Part shown: piece by piece, positions 54,383-64,000 of the stretch
How positions within the stretch are numbered: position 1 is the stretch's first letter
Layout of the letters: each line of letters opens with the position of its first letter
DNA from: Pseudopyrenochaeta lycopersici
Lineage: Eukaryota > Ascomycota > Dothideomycetes > Pleosporales > Pseudopyrenochaetaceae
Reading direction: 5' to 3'
NCBI GenBank assembly: GCA_003313425.1
Contig: NHZP01000002.1
Span: forward strand, 1,860,001 to 1,924,000
Length of the DNA: 64,000 nt
The notes under the pieces: model-generated
What the model saw: the letters and a program-made list of their open reading frames with translations, nothing else
Database searches by the model: none
What the model was told of the DNA's origin: nothing
Translations under genes and position numbers: made by a program

Positions 54383-57300
54383 CTCTAAAGAAGCCGCGTC
54401 CCCGCCGTTTCTTAGTCTTGCGATCATCTCTTCGCTGGCCTTGAGTTACTTGTTGGGCTACGTAAACCCTTGTCATATTACGAAGCTTTTTACCGCGCTC
54501 AACACTTCTCGGGCAGCATCAGCAGTGCATCAGATCAGGGCTTAGGCGCCAACAGCCAAGTGCCATGATCTACATGACATTTTGTACATGGCATCCATGG
54601 CTGAAACAAGACTTCAATGCCTGCGGCGGGAAGTAGCGAACGGCGGCTTTTGACTGAGGTGCACCTTCCCGAAGCCCACCTTGGCACCGTTTTGACATGC
54701 CTGGAATTGTGAGACCTTTTGTTTCCAACAGCATCGGAAGAGTCGTCGTACCTCATCGACCATGAGCAATCATGTAACATGACATGAAAGGGCCGCTCTG
54801 AGAACCTTACCACGGCGTCTGCCACTACATCACCAAAATCTCAGGTGATTACTTGGCTCACTGCCAGAAAAATGAGTTTCTGGGCAAGACATCCTCCAAG
54901 TGTCCTTGCTTCCGTTAGTATGGATCTCCTTGCTCTTTTTTATCACTTTGCGATATTTGCACCGACCTCAAGTTTGCTTGGATCTATCAATCCGATGCAG
55001 TTGATGGAGACCTCGTTAATTTACGGCCTTATGATCGCGGATTTCACTTCCCCAAAACCTAATTTTGAACTCATCGATAACGGCCCGCCAGATATTCAGA
55101 TGTAACATGTCACCTCAGCCTCCCATCAAAATACATCGGGATGAGACTGACCACTGCATCCAAGCGTTTTCGCACACTGCGGCTACTTTCAGGAAAGCCA
55201 TCACTATGACAATTCAGAATCTAATGCATGTCTCTTATTGGTTTGTTGCAATTCTTAATGCTCTGTTGATAAATGACGTTGACAATTCAGTTTCTCACTC
55301 TTTCGCAATGCCTTCTCCCTCCCCCGTGCCCTGTAGGCTCAAGCTCAGGATTTTCAATGCCTGTCATTCTGTTACTCTCTTGTCATAATTTGAGTCGCAG
55401 TCACCATGCTTTCCCTCTTCATTCTGCTATGGAAGGCAAGCGAGCATGTGTTGCCCAAGCGCAGAAGACGCGAAGTAGACTCTGTCTCTTCCCAACAGTG
55501 CACGTCTAGGCATCGCGTGATTTTCTTAATATATACATCTTGGAGACGTCAAATAGAACCGTAGTATGCTCTTTCTAAGAAACCTTCTTTGAGCAAAGGT
55601 AGCCCATCGTCTACTCCATGCGACACTGCTGTACCACCATATCGATAGTCTCGACCGAGTACGAGTACTTCACGCGTTTCACGCAATATACCTCTTCTCG
55701 GCATATGTACCAAGCGTCTCATACATTACCTTCCAAGAACTACAGCTGTTTCGAACAACCGTCGACATCGGTCCGACTCTGGAACGCATAGTACTGTGAT
55801 GAGACCCAAGATCAACGTCAAGTATCCCCGTGGGGAAACTGAGCACACTACCACCTTCCACTTTCATGTTGATGTTGGTTTCGACGTACTTGGCTTGATT
55901 GCTTCTTTCAGTATGCGTGGATTGACGTTGACGCGACAGCTTTGACGCGTGTCAGAGGCTGAGGGATCGACGTCGCTGCGTTTCACACCGCTGAATGATG
56001 CAGCAATTCGTGTGCACTTGTCTTACCTGCTATCGGCCTGATCTACGTGGGCTTGCTTGATGGGGTAGGTTTGTTAGCCTCGAGTTTATTTTTGTAAATG
56101 GCCGCAGCGAAGTACATGAAGCGATTTTGAAGGTATTTGGCTACGTAGTCGTTCTCGATCCAATCCTCTTGCTCAGATCTTAATGGGGGCAATTATTAGA
56201 AGCTTCTCGGGTGGGCTTTCGATCGTCATTCGATAGAGCAGCTATACCCACTAAAACAGAAGACGCCGCCACTTGAGCTTTCGCGTCCTTCGCACAACAA
56301 AGGTAAACCCCTCAAACATCATACGACTTACGAGAGCTCAAGGGAAATCATCCAATCTCGCTTTAAGATACTTCTACGACCCATGTCCTGTCTTCGCCAC
56401 ATGGCTACGCCACCTCCCCACTTCCCGTCCAAGTCGCATCGCACTAGCAACGAAGAATGTCTGCCGAAGGAAAAAGAAGTAAAAGATAAAAACATACGAC
56501 AGCAGGATTCGGTGGACGCCAGCCACCTAGCTGCTAAGCTGCCGGATATCTTGCCGAAATAGGGCTGCGCGAACGGGAAGCCTTACTGTTTCTGGGCCGC
56601 TCACCACAAGTAACCTTAATCTTACTGCATCTGGCTGTGTTGGCGGGGAATGGGGAACAGAGTTCTGCAAATTAGCACTGATTGCTCAAGCTGGAACTCG
56701 GAAGATGAGACTTGGTATAAGCATCAATTTTACGGGCACTAAGAGCAGTGGTTCTTCATTTCCTCAAACGAATCTGGAGCGTAAGATACAACTTCGCTAT
56801 GAACTGAAACATTTAGATTTGTGGCACGAACCCGCTCCATATAAACACACGGCAACAATCTCTCATCTTCAATTAGGCAGTCGTTGTAGACAAAACTCGC
56901 AACGGGGCTGATTGAGAGCTAGATGGAGCCTGCGTTTGAAATTTTCGCTTGAAAACAACGTGCAACGATGGCGATGAACCTCATCGCAGGTGCATCAAGC
57001 TGGAATGGATATTTGATTGGTATCATCGGCTATCAAAACGGGTATTCAGCAGAAAGATGTACAGTATGAGATGGAGGGTGCTACAGCAGCTTTGCGTTTG
57101 ATTATTAGGCCTAGACCACGCTTCTGGTGTGCATATATGCCGCATGTCCCTTGGCCTCATCTAATATGGCAGCCCCACAGTGCGCTGAGAGCACTAATAG
57201 ATATTGCGAGAGCTGTCAATGTGCAGGGATAAAAAATGCAGGTAATTCGAATGGGATGGCAATCCTTCCTGTTGTCTCGCACGTTTGAACAGACATGTGA

Positions 57301-58488
57301 AGGGAGCTACTGTTGAGAAAATCCAGCAGAGGTATCTGGGTAGGCCAAAAGGTTTCCGAATGCAATCCTTTCAGCCGCTCTGATCGAACTGCTTGCTTCT
57401 GGATCCTCCAACTAGTTTGTAGCAACTCTTGTCCGCCGTCGTTATTACTGACTTCCGTCAAATTGGACCAACGAACAGCGCAATCTCATCGACGAAGCTT
57501 CCAGAGCCCTACAATCATGCAAAAGAGAGCAATCAAAGGCCCTACCACTGACAAAGGATTCGTGGTGATTATTAAAACCGAGACAACTGCGTCAGAATAA
57601 ATGTAAGAGAGCGCGCAGTCCACAACGTTGGGAGGTATCTGGCCGATGGCTCCAGTTACAATAGTCTTAGGTTGGCGCTGCCACCCAAGCTATGAAGCAT
57701 AGTCATTATACATAAAGAAATCTAGAATATAAGCGCACTGCAGTAATTACTGCTCACACTGAATAGCCCTGCGTGTTGCGAAGGCCCTTGTAACGTGTCA
57801 GAACATGGATGTGGCAAAGAAAGGCGGTGACGGCAAAAACCGAAGCGCTGATCAATCCCTGTCAATTGTGATCTAATGGCAGAAGCGGGGCCGGACGTTT
57901 CTGATTGGTGGAGGAAGTGGAGCGAGGTCGAAGGGATTCAGTCTGATATAAAGTCGGAGATAGACAACTGTTCACTTGTAGGATTTGCATTAGCAAATGG
58001 CATACGAGTGACATCGATTCGCCCTCACCTGACTTCGTCCTTTTGACGGCACTTTATGGCTACAAGCTTCATATCTCCGGATGATGAACTACCTTTGATC
58101 AGTGTCTTATAGAGGGCTGCCGGAGGACAAGCGGATTAGTTACTATGACTTCTTGGGAGAAGCTGGAATACCAGCAACCCAGAAACCCGGTTTTCGTGAG
58201 GCGGGTCCCAAAAACTTGGTAGTTCGTGCAGAAATGCTGTTATGATCATCATCCTTGCTGTAGACCCTCTCAGGTGCATGGGCGTTAGCAAAATATCCTG
58301 CTACATCTGTCGTATGGCTCTGACAGGTTGTGAAGATTCATTTGTGGTTTGATATTGTCACTAAAAGATATACAAAGGATGATATCCCACCGACTACTTC
58401 CTCTCCAGTCTGCGAGCAACATCGAGCACTCCCTAATCCGTTGCTCTTGTTTTACACCATACCTCAGCACTCTCAGCCATATTTCCAT

Positions 58489-60336
58489 CTACTCGTCGTC
58501 GTTCACATCGACAACAGTCTTTGACCATTGGCGAGCCGGAACCTTACGCTTGAACAAGATGTCAATCTCGCGATAGGATCGACCCTTCATCTCGGGCAAG
58601 TAGAAATATGCCATAACAAAGCAGAAGAAACCAGTACCACCCCAAACGTAACCGCACTTGCCGCCGAGGTTTGCCTCCTATACGTTGTCAGCGACTATTC
58701 ACTCACAGATTTCGAGGGAGAAGGATCTTACGATAGGGTTGAGCATATAACTTGCGAGGAAGATGCAGGGAATGTTCACGATGTAGTATGAAGCGCGTCC
58801 AATTCCCGTTGTCAGAGGCCTAAGGCGGATGGCGGACGTTTCTCCAATAATGACCCACGAAGCCGGTGCAGGTCCCAAGGTGAACAAGACAGAGACAATG
58901 AGGCCCAAGGACGCTTGCGCCAAAGAGGCTGCGTTCGAGGCGCCAACAGAGCCTGCAATACCTAGGGCGACCAGGAAAAATACGTTGATTAGAGAGCCCC
59001 AGACGTAGATAGTACGTCGGCCAAGGTATGAGGTAAGAATCCAGGAGAGCATAACGAAGAGCCATTGGAGACCCGATGTGATAAGACCCATAGCGAACGC
59101 GGTGTTTGTCCCCATTCCAGCCTCTGCGATCATTTTAGTATATAAATTTCGAACAGATCAGTAATGGTGATAACTCACGTCGGAAGAAGTAGACGGCTTG
59201 ATTGGCGATAAGGTTGCCCGTAAGATTCTGTGCTGCGTATACACCACAAACGATGAGGGTACGGTAGAGATCAGTGCCTTTGAACAATTCCAGGTGATTG
59301 GGCTCCTTTTCTGATTTCTCGAGCTCAATGGTACGGCGCATCATGGCGACAGCCTCGCTGGCGTTCAGCCTCGTTCTGCGTCCTAGGCGCCCAACCGAAT
59401 GTTCTGCTTCCTCGAGACGTCCCTTTCGAACCAACCACCAGGGCGATTCGGGCGCTATCCAGAGGAGAATAGCGAGAGGGGTTGGGAACATCCATTGTAG
59501 CGCAATAGGGATCCTAGATCCTTAGTTAGCGAAGCAGTTGCTTCAGAAGCGAAAGATTATGTACCTATACGCGCTCTCATCAAGCCTAGAGTTATATTTG
59601 TAGGTGACACCACCTACGATGATAGCGCCAATGGCCCAAAACATTTGCAGCATCTGGGTAGCGGGAGCTCGAAGCTGGATCGGTGTGATTTCGCTGCAAT
59701 ATGCTGGTGCGTTGGCAATGAAGATGCCCCATGGAATGCCCTCAAGAAGCTGGGACACAAACATAACCGAAAGCGAATTGGCAAAGTAGAACACAAAGAT
59801 GAACGCGTTCAAGAACATGAGTCCCAATATGGTCGCCCAACGGTATCCAATACGGCTGGTAAGGGGACCAGCCAGACAGACGCCGATGATTGCACCAAGT
59901 GGTCCACCCATTTGAAGCGCAGACTGCCAACTGGCTACGATAACCCTCTCGTCCTTTGCGGCATCGTACACACCGTAATCATTTGCGAACGCAGGTAGGG
60001 GGATGAAATTGCCCATAAGGAAGACACAATAGGACTCCATAATCTAAAGATGGTGTTAGCTACCATTCTTCATCGAGAGAAAGAAAGCGTAAGGAAAGAG
60101 AGGTGCCTGACAATAGTGCAAGACATGACGAACGCCCACAAGGCAGCCATAGGGTAGGCTTGAACCGCCTCTAGCACTCCCATTTCATGCTCTGCGTTCT
60201 CTGCCTCGATTGCAGCCGCCTTGTAGTCGGAGGCTTTCGCCTTGTCGTCGAGATTAGGGGTATCATCCACGTGAGAGATGGCCTTCTCAACATGTGCAGT
60301 GCCATCGTATGGCTTGGGCTCGACAGGCTCACCCAT
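58489..60336 (-). CDS. MFS sugar transporter, maltose/alpha-glucoside permease type
   Basis: Proton-coupled sugar permease of the major facilitator superfamily in the plasma membrane. Five exons close in frame: 60336..60112, 60043..59565, 59513..59179, 59123..58732 and 58677..58489, giving 539 residues with about 12 transmembrane helices. Landmarks are the hydrophilic N-terminus, GPLTSRIGYRWATILG between helices 2 and 3, the sugar-transporter signature PESPWWLVRKGRLEEAE after helix 6, and the late LPEMKGRSYREIDILF motif. NLGGKCGYVWGGTGFF before the last helix is typical of fungal MAL-type alpha-glucoside:H+ symporters. Substrate preference within that group cannot be told from the sequence. 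No alpha-glucosidase or MAL regulator is visible nearby, so it is not in a canonical MAL locus. Introns are 51-68 nt; the first donor is a weak GTCAGG. Confidence 0.92.
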
Positions 60337-61273
60337 CTTTGCTGATGTGGGCCTAGATGACAAGTGGGTGGTATGGGGAAGATGACAGGGAAAGAGAAGC
60401 AGAGTTGACAGTAATTGGAAAGGCCAGCATCTTTTAAAGAGCAAAGGTGCAAGGGGCCTAATATCCTGCGCAAGGACATTTACCGGTATGCATCTAGGAT
60501 CTGTATTTACTGTCAACGTTCCATCGATCCCAGAACCTAGCCATCACGTCGGTCTCACCTTCCGTTAGCAGCGGTAAGCCCACCGGAAAGGGCAGTAGCG
60601 TGAAGGTAACCGTCTCTTATTCAAGTCCTCGGCGGTTTCTGCGATAGCGGCACCCACGCCGAAGCTCGTATCGCGGTATAGCAGCCTATCAGAACCTTGG
60701 TTGCAAAGCTATGTCCAGCATTACCCCATCCCGAGAGCCAGAAGCCAATTTTTCCGGCGCGAAGAGCACACGCCGAGGCTTGATCCCCAGGTTCTCCAAC
60801 CTAACTTCCCCACCACCCTGCTTACGCTAACGGCGTTAGCCTCGCGGTAGAGATACACCGAGAAGCCGGACCACAGGAACCGTTCCCTTCTTCTTCCCCG
60901 AAATGGGATCGCTACCAGTGGCAAGCGGGCGGATTACGAAGAAGAGTTTGGTGTCTTCTCTACAAGTCAGAAGTGGCGCGTACTAATATGTCACAGAACT
61001 CGGAGGCAGACGATGGGAAAAGGGTACTGCCCATATATTGAAGAGCGCAGATCCCGGGCGACAACTCGTTCGAAGACACTACGGCCGATCCTAGGCCTGT
61101 AGCTCGACCAACCCCTCAGCCGGTGCACACCCCCGCAAAGGTGCAGCAGCGCGCTGGGCCAGACAGCCTAATCTAATTATCGGTTGCAGAAATCGGGGCA
61201 ATTCCTTGGCGCCATCGCACAACACATGCGACGTGCTCAAATCCCCACAAAAACCACGCGGTTCAATAAATCT
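60337..61273. other. MFS promoter and intergenic DNA
   Basis: Contains an imperfect palindrome GCTAACGGCGTTAGC near 60826-60840 and a related GTTAGC string near 60563, which might bind a regulator. No gene is recognised. Confidence 0.4.
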
Positions 61274-61860
61274 GCCTGTAAAATGCTTCTATACTTCATT
61301 TTTCTACGAAATAAGTTATTCTAAGGACTTCTATTGTTACAGGCAATTAATCTCTAGACCATAAATAGCTCTAAGGAAGCAGGAAGCTACTGAAGATTAC
61401 TAAACTGTTACTGAGGAAGCTGAACTGCTACTGAATGTGCTAAACTTGCTAGAGCTGCTTGATTGCGAAAGTTGCTGAGGTTGCTAAGATTAAAGTTGCT
61501 GAACTGCTGCTAAGATTGCTAAGCTTGCAGCTCAGCAGCCTTAGCACCACTAAAGATCGGAGCTTAGCAGTAGCTTAGCTACCTTAGCAACCTTAGCAAT
61601 TGAGCAGCCTTCAGCAACCCAAGCAGTGAAGCAGCCTTAGTAGTGCAGCACCCTCAGCGAATCAGCACCCTCAGCAGTTTGGCAACTTTAGTAGTCCAGC
61701 GTGTTCAGCCGCAGTTTAGGATCCTTTCACTCGCTTTCTACTTAGTGGTTTAGAGATTAGCTGTCCATAACCCTGGAAGCTATTATCATAACCCAATTTA
61801 TTATAGCCTAGAAACTTATTTTATAAATAAAAATCTAGTATTGAAGCGTTTATAAGCGAA
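61274..61860. repeat. Fold-back (large imperfect inverted repeat) element with internal 9-bp tandem motif
   Basis: About 590 bases. The left end (CCTGTAAAATGCTTCTATAC ... AAATAAG ... TTAATCTCTAGACC) is the imperfect reverse complement of the right end (GGTTTAGAGATTAG ... CTTATTTTATA ... AGTATTGAAGCGTTTATAAG). Inside, the left half is built of degenerate GTTGCTGAG/GTTGCTAAG units and the right half of their complements CTCAGCAGC/CTTAGCAAC, so the whole element could fold into one long hairpin centred near 61535. It has no coding capacity. It resembles a MITE or fold-back transposon; target-site duplications were not found by eye. Confidence 0.65.
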
Positions 61861-64000
61861 TTCAAGAGCACGTGGCGTTCTAGCGGGGAGACGAGCGCGT
61901 CACAAGTTTTACGCGGTTGCACAAAGAATGCCACGATTGTTGTAATCAACGGATCCGCCCTCTGTTCCTACCAATTCTTTCACAGCGTACAGCCGAAATT
62001 TTCGGATTGATTGCAACTGGTGCTGAAAGTACAGGTTCTGGCAGCCATACGTACAGCGCGTTGGCGCTTCGGATGTTAGGCGTCTTCAGCTTGAACAGAA
62101 GGAGGTCCGTTTCGCAGTATATTTGCCGTCCACTATTGAGGGGATTGAATATATATTTTGACTAGCTGTCTTGTGCATTGCATATACCCAATCATTAGTA
62201 ATATAATCGCAGATAATCGAGGACCGAATGGAGCTGCCGGATATACCTCGGTGTTAGATCCATAACCATCGAACACTGGAGGGTGTTTACCACCCGTAAT
62301 ACAGTTTATCTTTTGTTATGTCTGGTCGAGGACATGTTGGGCTGAATCAACGGATTTTATCAGCAAATTCATACTACGGCGTCAATCTCTGGGTTTCGCT
62401 CGAAGCTAGAAGGCGTGCAGTTGATACTTGAAATCATTTATGAAGGTGTATGGTGCACTGACCACAGGTTTCCTGTTAGGTTTAGAACATTTTTACGGAA
62501 ATATTGATAGTATTAGTGTCAGTGCCTATAGCTAAGTTGTACGAGCACTGCATTACCGCATAGGGAAGACTAAAGGTTGTTGACTTGCAGATTTCAGCAG
62601 TACTACACAATGGACGAAGTTAGATCTCGAGTAATGATTGTCCGTTGTAACACCGAAAGTAGAGCATAGCAGGACGGCGCCTATAGCTCGCGAAAAGCGA
62701 TATCAGGGTTGCGGCTGTATTACCACATATGCCGCTCATCCCATTATGGCCGTTTTAGACCCAGTGTACAGAGTGAACACTTTATGCTTTTTTCTTCTCA
62801 TCGTTCTTTTTTTTTTTTTGAATGGGATATTGCTGCTCTTGTATCATCAAATATTAGCCAAATCCTGGCATGTTGTCTGTCTGAGATGTTGGTTTCCCAT
62901 AGCTTCTTGCTGGCCAGCCATATAGTAAACAACAGCATGGGATTGTTTTTATCTTTCAATCCTGCAGCTTGTTGAACTCATTGGTCACGAGATATTGTAA
63001 AGACCAGGCGCCCAAAACTGTTGTTTTCTGGCAGTCGCGCATTTATAGGAAGATTGCTACCAAGCTCGAGATGATTCGGAAAGACATTCATGACGATGTT
63101 GTCGTTTAGGAATGAGAACAAATTGGAACTAACAGGAACCGTACCTTATCAAATTAACGACATTGTTTGTAACTCGTATCGCTTGACACCCGATCCAACT
63201 AAACGGCAACTGTATCACCCTCCGCATCGTGCTATCTCCATAGGATTGAGAATATTTTTAATCGTATGAATTTCAAGTATCTGGCGCAGTTAGGTGTTCG
63301 AATAACGCCAACTGTCCGTACGCAGTGTATGAGGCTGCTATGCGCGACATTGAGTTGTCGCGCGCGCTATCACATGATAACAGAGCTTTGGGCACGAAGG
63401 CCAAAGCTCCGTACCCCCTATATAAGAACCCTTCTCCACCGTACGTTGTAAGATAGAGAATAGTTACCACCAATACAGATACCTACCTCTCACACGATAA
63501 TTTACCGCACGATGCAGCTGCAGAGGAAGTTCCACCCACACCAACCCATATTGGTTTTGCAAACTCAGCAATGCTGGCCGTAGTTTCTTGCGTCATGCAA
63601 GCGTTCAGCTGAGCCAATCAAAAAGTTGTTTCAGCTTCTGATTGATAATTAATCCAAAAGAAGTCCCTAGATGCGAGCATCGTGTCATGAATCGCAAACA
63701 TGGCATTATGATCATCGAAAAGTGGAGACGATATGACCACCTTCCCGATCTAGAAAGCGTATTTTTGCTCACTGGGCCTCGCACATGGCTGCGCCGTTAC
63801 TTTTCAGTTTGAAACTTACCTATTCATGATAATTGTATTGAAGGAAATTTCGTTCACTGAGATTCATCTTGCCCCGAAGTATTATATGGATGGTGAAGTA
63901 AGCTTTGACTTCATGTGGCCGAGTTCGAACACCGCTGGGGAATACGTATACCGATTTTCCCACAAAGGCTTCGGAAAAAAAGCTTGGCATTCTCTCCCTT
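61861..64000. other. Gene-poor right end of the window
   Basis: About 2.1 kb with no recognisable gene. It contains a poly-T run near 62807-62820. Short ORFs show no family resemblance. A gene running off the right end cannot be excluded, but I see no evidence for one. Confidence 0.45.

Larger units (their letters stand above)
53763..58488. other. Gene-poor region, 4.7 kb
   Basis: Apart from the PHO89 promoter elements, I find no gene, RNA or clear repeat. ORFs are short, mostly lack ATG starts and have no family resemblance. Base composition is unremarkable, so there is no sign of strong RIP mutation. Confidence 0.5.

Noticed and set aside
53763..58488. RIP-mutated transposon graveyard
   Set aside because: The stretch is not strongly A/T-biased and no transposase or polymerase relic frames were seen.
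61274..61860. CRISPR-like array of short repeats
   Set aside because: The 9-bp units are degenerate, lack uniform spacers and invert at the centre, and the genome is fungal; a fold-back element explains them.
63900..63960. tRNA-like B-box string GAGTTCGAACACC
   Set aside because: No matching A box, acceptor stem or anticodon arm can be folded around it.

Overview
The window looks like nuclear DNA of a filamentous ascomycete, most likely a dothideomycete such as a member of the Pleosporales. Most genes are split by short introns (about 42-80 nt) with GT/AG ends and CTAAC/CTGAC-like branch sites. They encode typical filamentous-fungal families: a DUF3433 membrane protein, a Zn(II)2Cys6 regulator, a KRE2/MNT1 mannosyltransferase, a copper-radical oxidase and an MFS sugar permease. 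Exon structures below were worked out by hand from splice motifs and reading-frame continuity. Where stated, the frame closes exactly across every junction. Taxonomy and function are inferred from family recognition; no database was searched.

Layout. 1-3.9 kb: 3'-truncated DUF3433 gene (-). 4.5-7.0 kb: divergent pair of an RmlD/MAT2B-type Rossmann protein (-) and the CFIm25 mRNA 3'-end-processing subunit (+). 8.0-9.2 kb: divergent protein kinase (+). 10.8-11.7 kb: unknown coiled-coil protein (-). 12.6-14.2 kb: S-adenosylmethionine decarboxylase (-), with a long leader carrying a small uORF. 15.8-17.9 kb: epoxide-hydrolase-like protein lacking its catalytic Asp and His (-). 18.6-24.6 kb: divergent HID1 (-) and SSL2/XPB (+). 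25.1-29.8 kb: a frameshifted short-chain dehydrogenase (+) and a Zn2Cys6 regulator (+). 31.1-32.4 kb: unresolved, probably decayed Ser/Thr-rich surface-protein gene (-). 33.6-35.9 kb: crotonase (+) and a frameshifted APH-type phosphotransferase (-). 37.8-39.0 kb: AT-hook protein (+) overlapping a small antisense membrane protein (-). 39.6-43.8 kb: divergent mannosyltransferase (-) and gamma-tubulin-complex subunit (+). 44.9-47.1 kb: PAN-PAN galactose-oxidase-like enzyme (+). 47.3-51.5 kb: FGAM synthase (-). 51.8-53.8 kb: PHO89-type phosphate symporter (-). 53.8-58.5 kb: gene-poor. 58.5-60.3 kb: maltose-permease-like MFS transporter (-). 60.3-64 kb: gene-poor, with a 0.6-kb fold-back repeat.

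Housekeeping genes (SSL2, ADE6, SPE2, CFIm25, HID1, gamma-tubulin complex) are interleaved with fast-evolving accessory genes. I see no coherent biosynthetic cluster, CRISPR array, rRNA or convincing tRNA. The most notable accessory features are the hydrolase-fold protein without its nucleophile, the Trp-to-Tyr copper-radical oxidase with tandem PAN domains, the fold-back element, two genes each broken by one extra base in a homopolymer, and the small antisense membrane protein.
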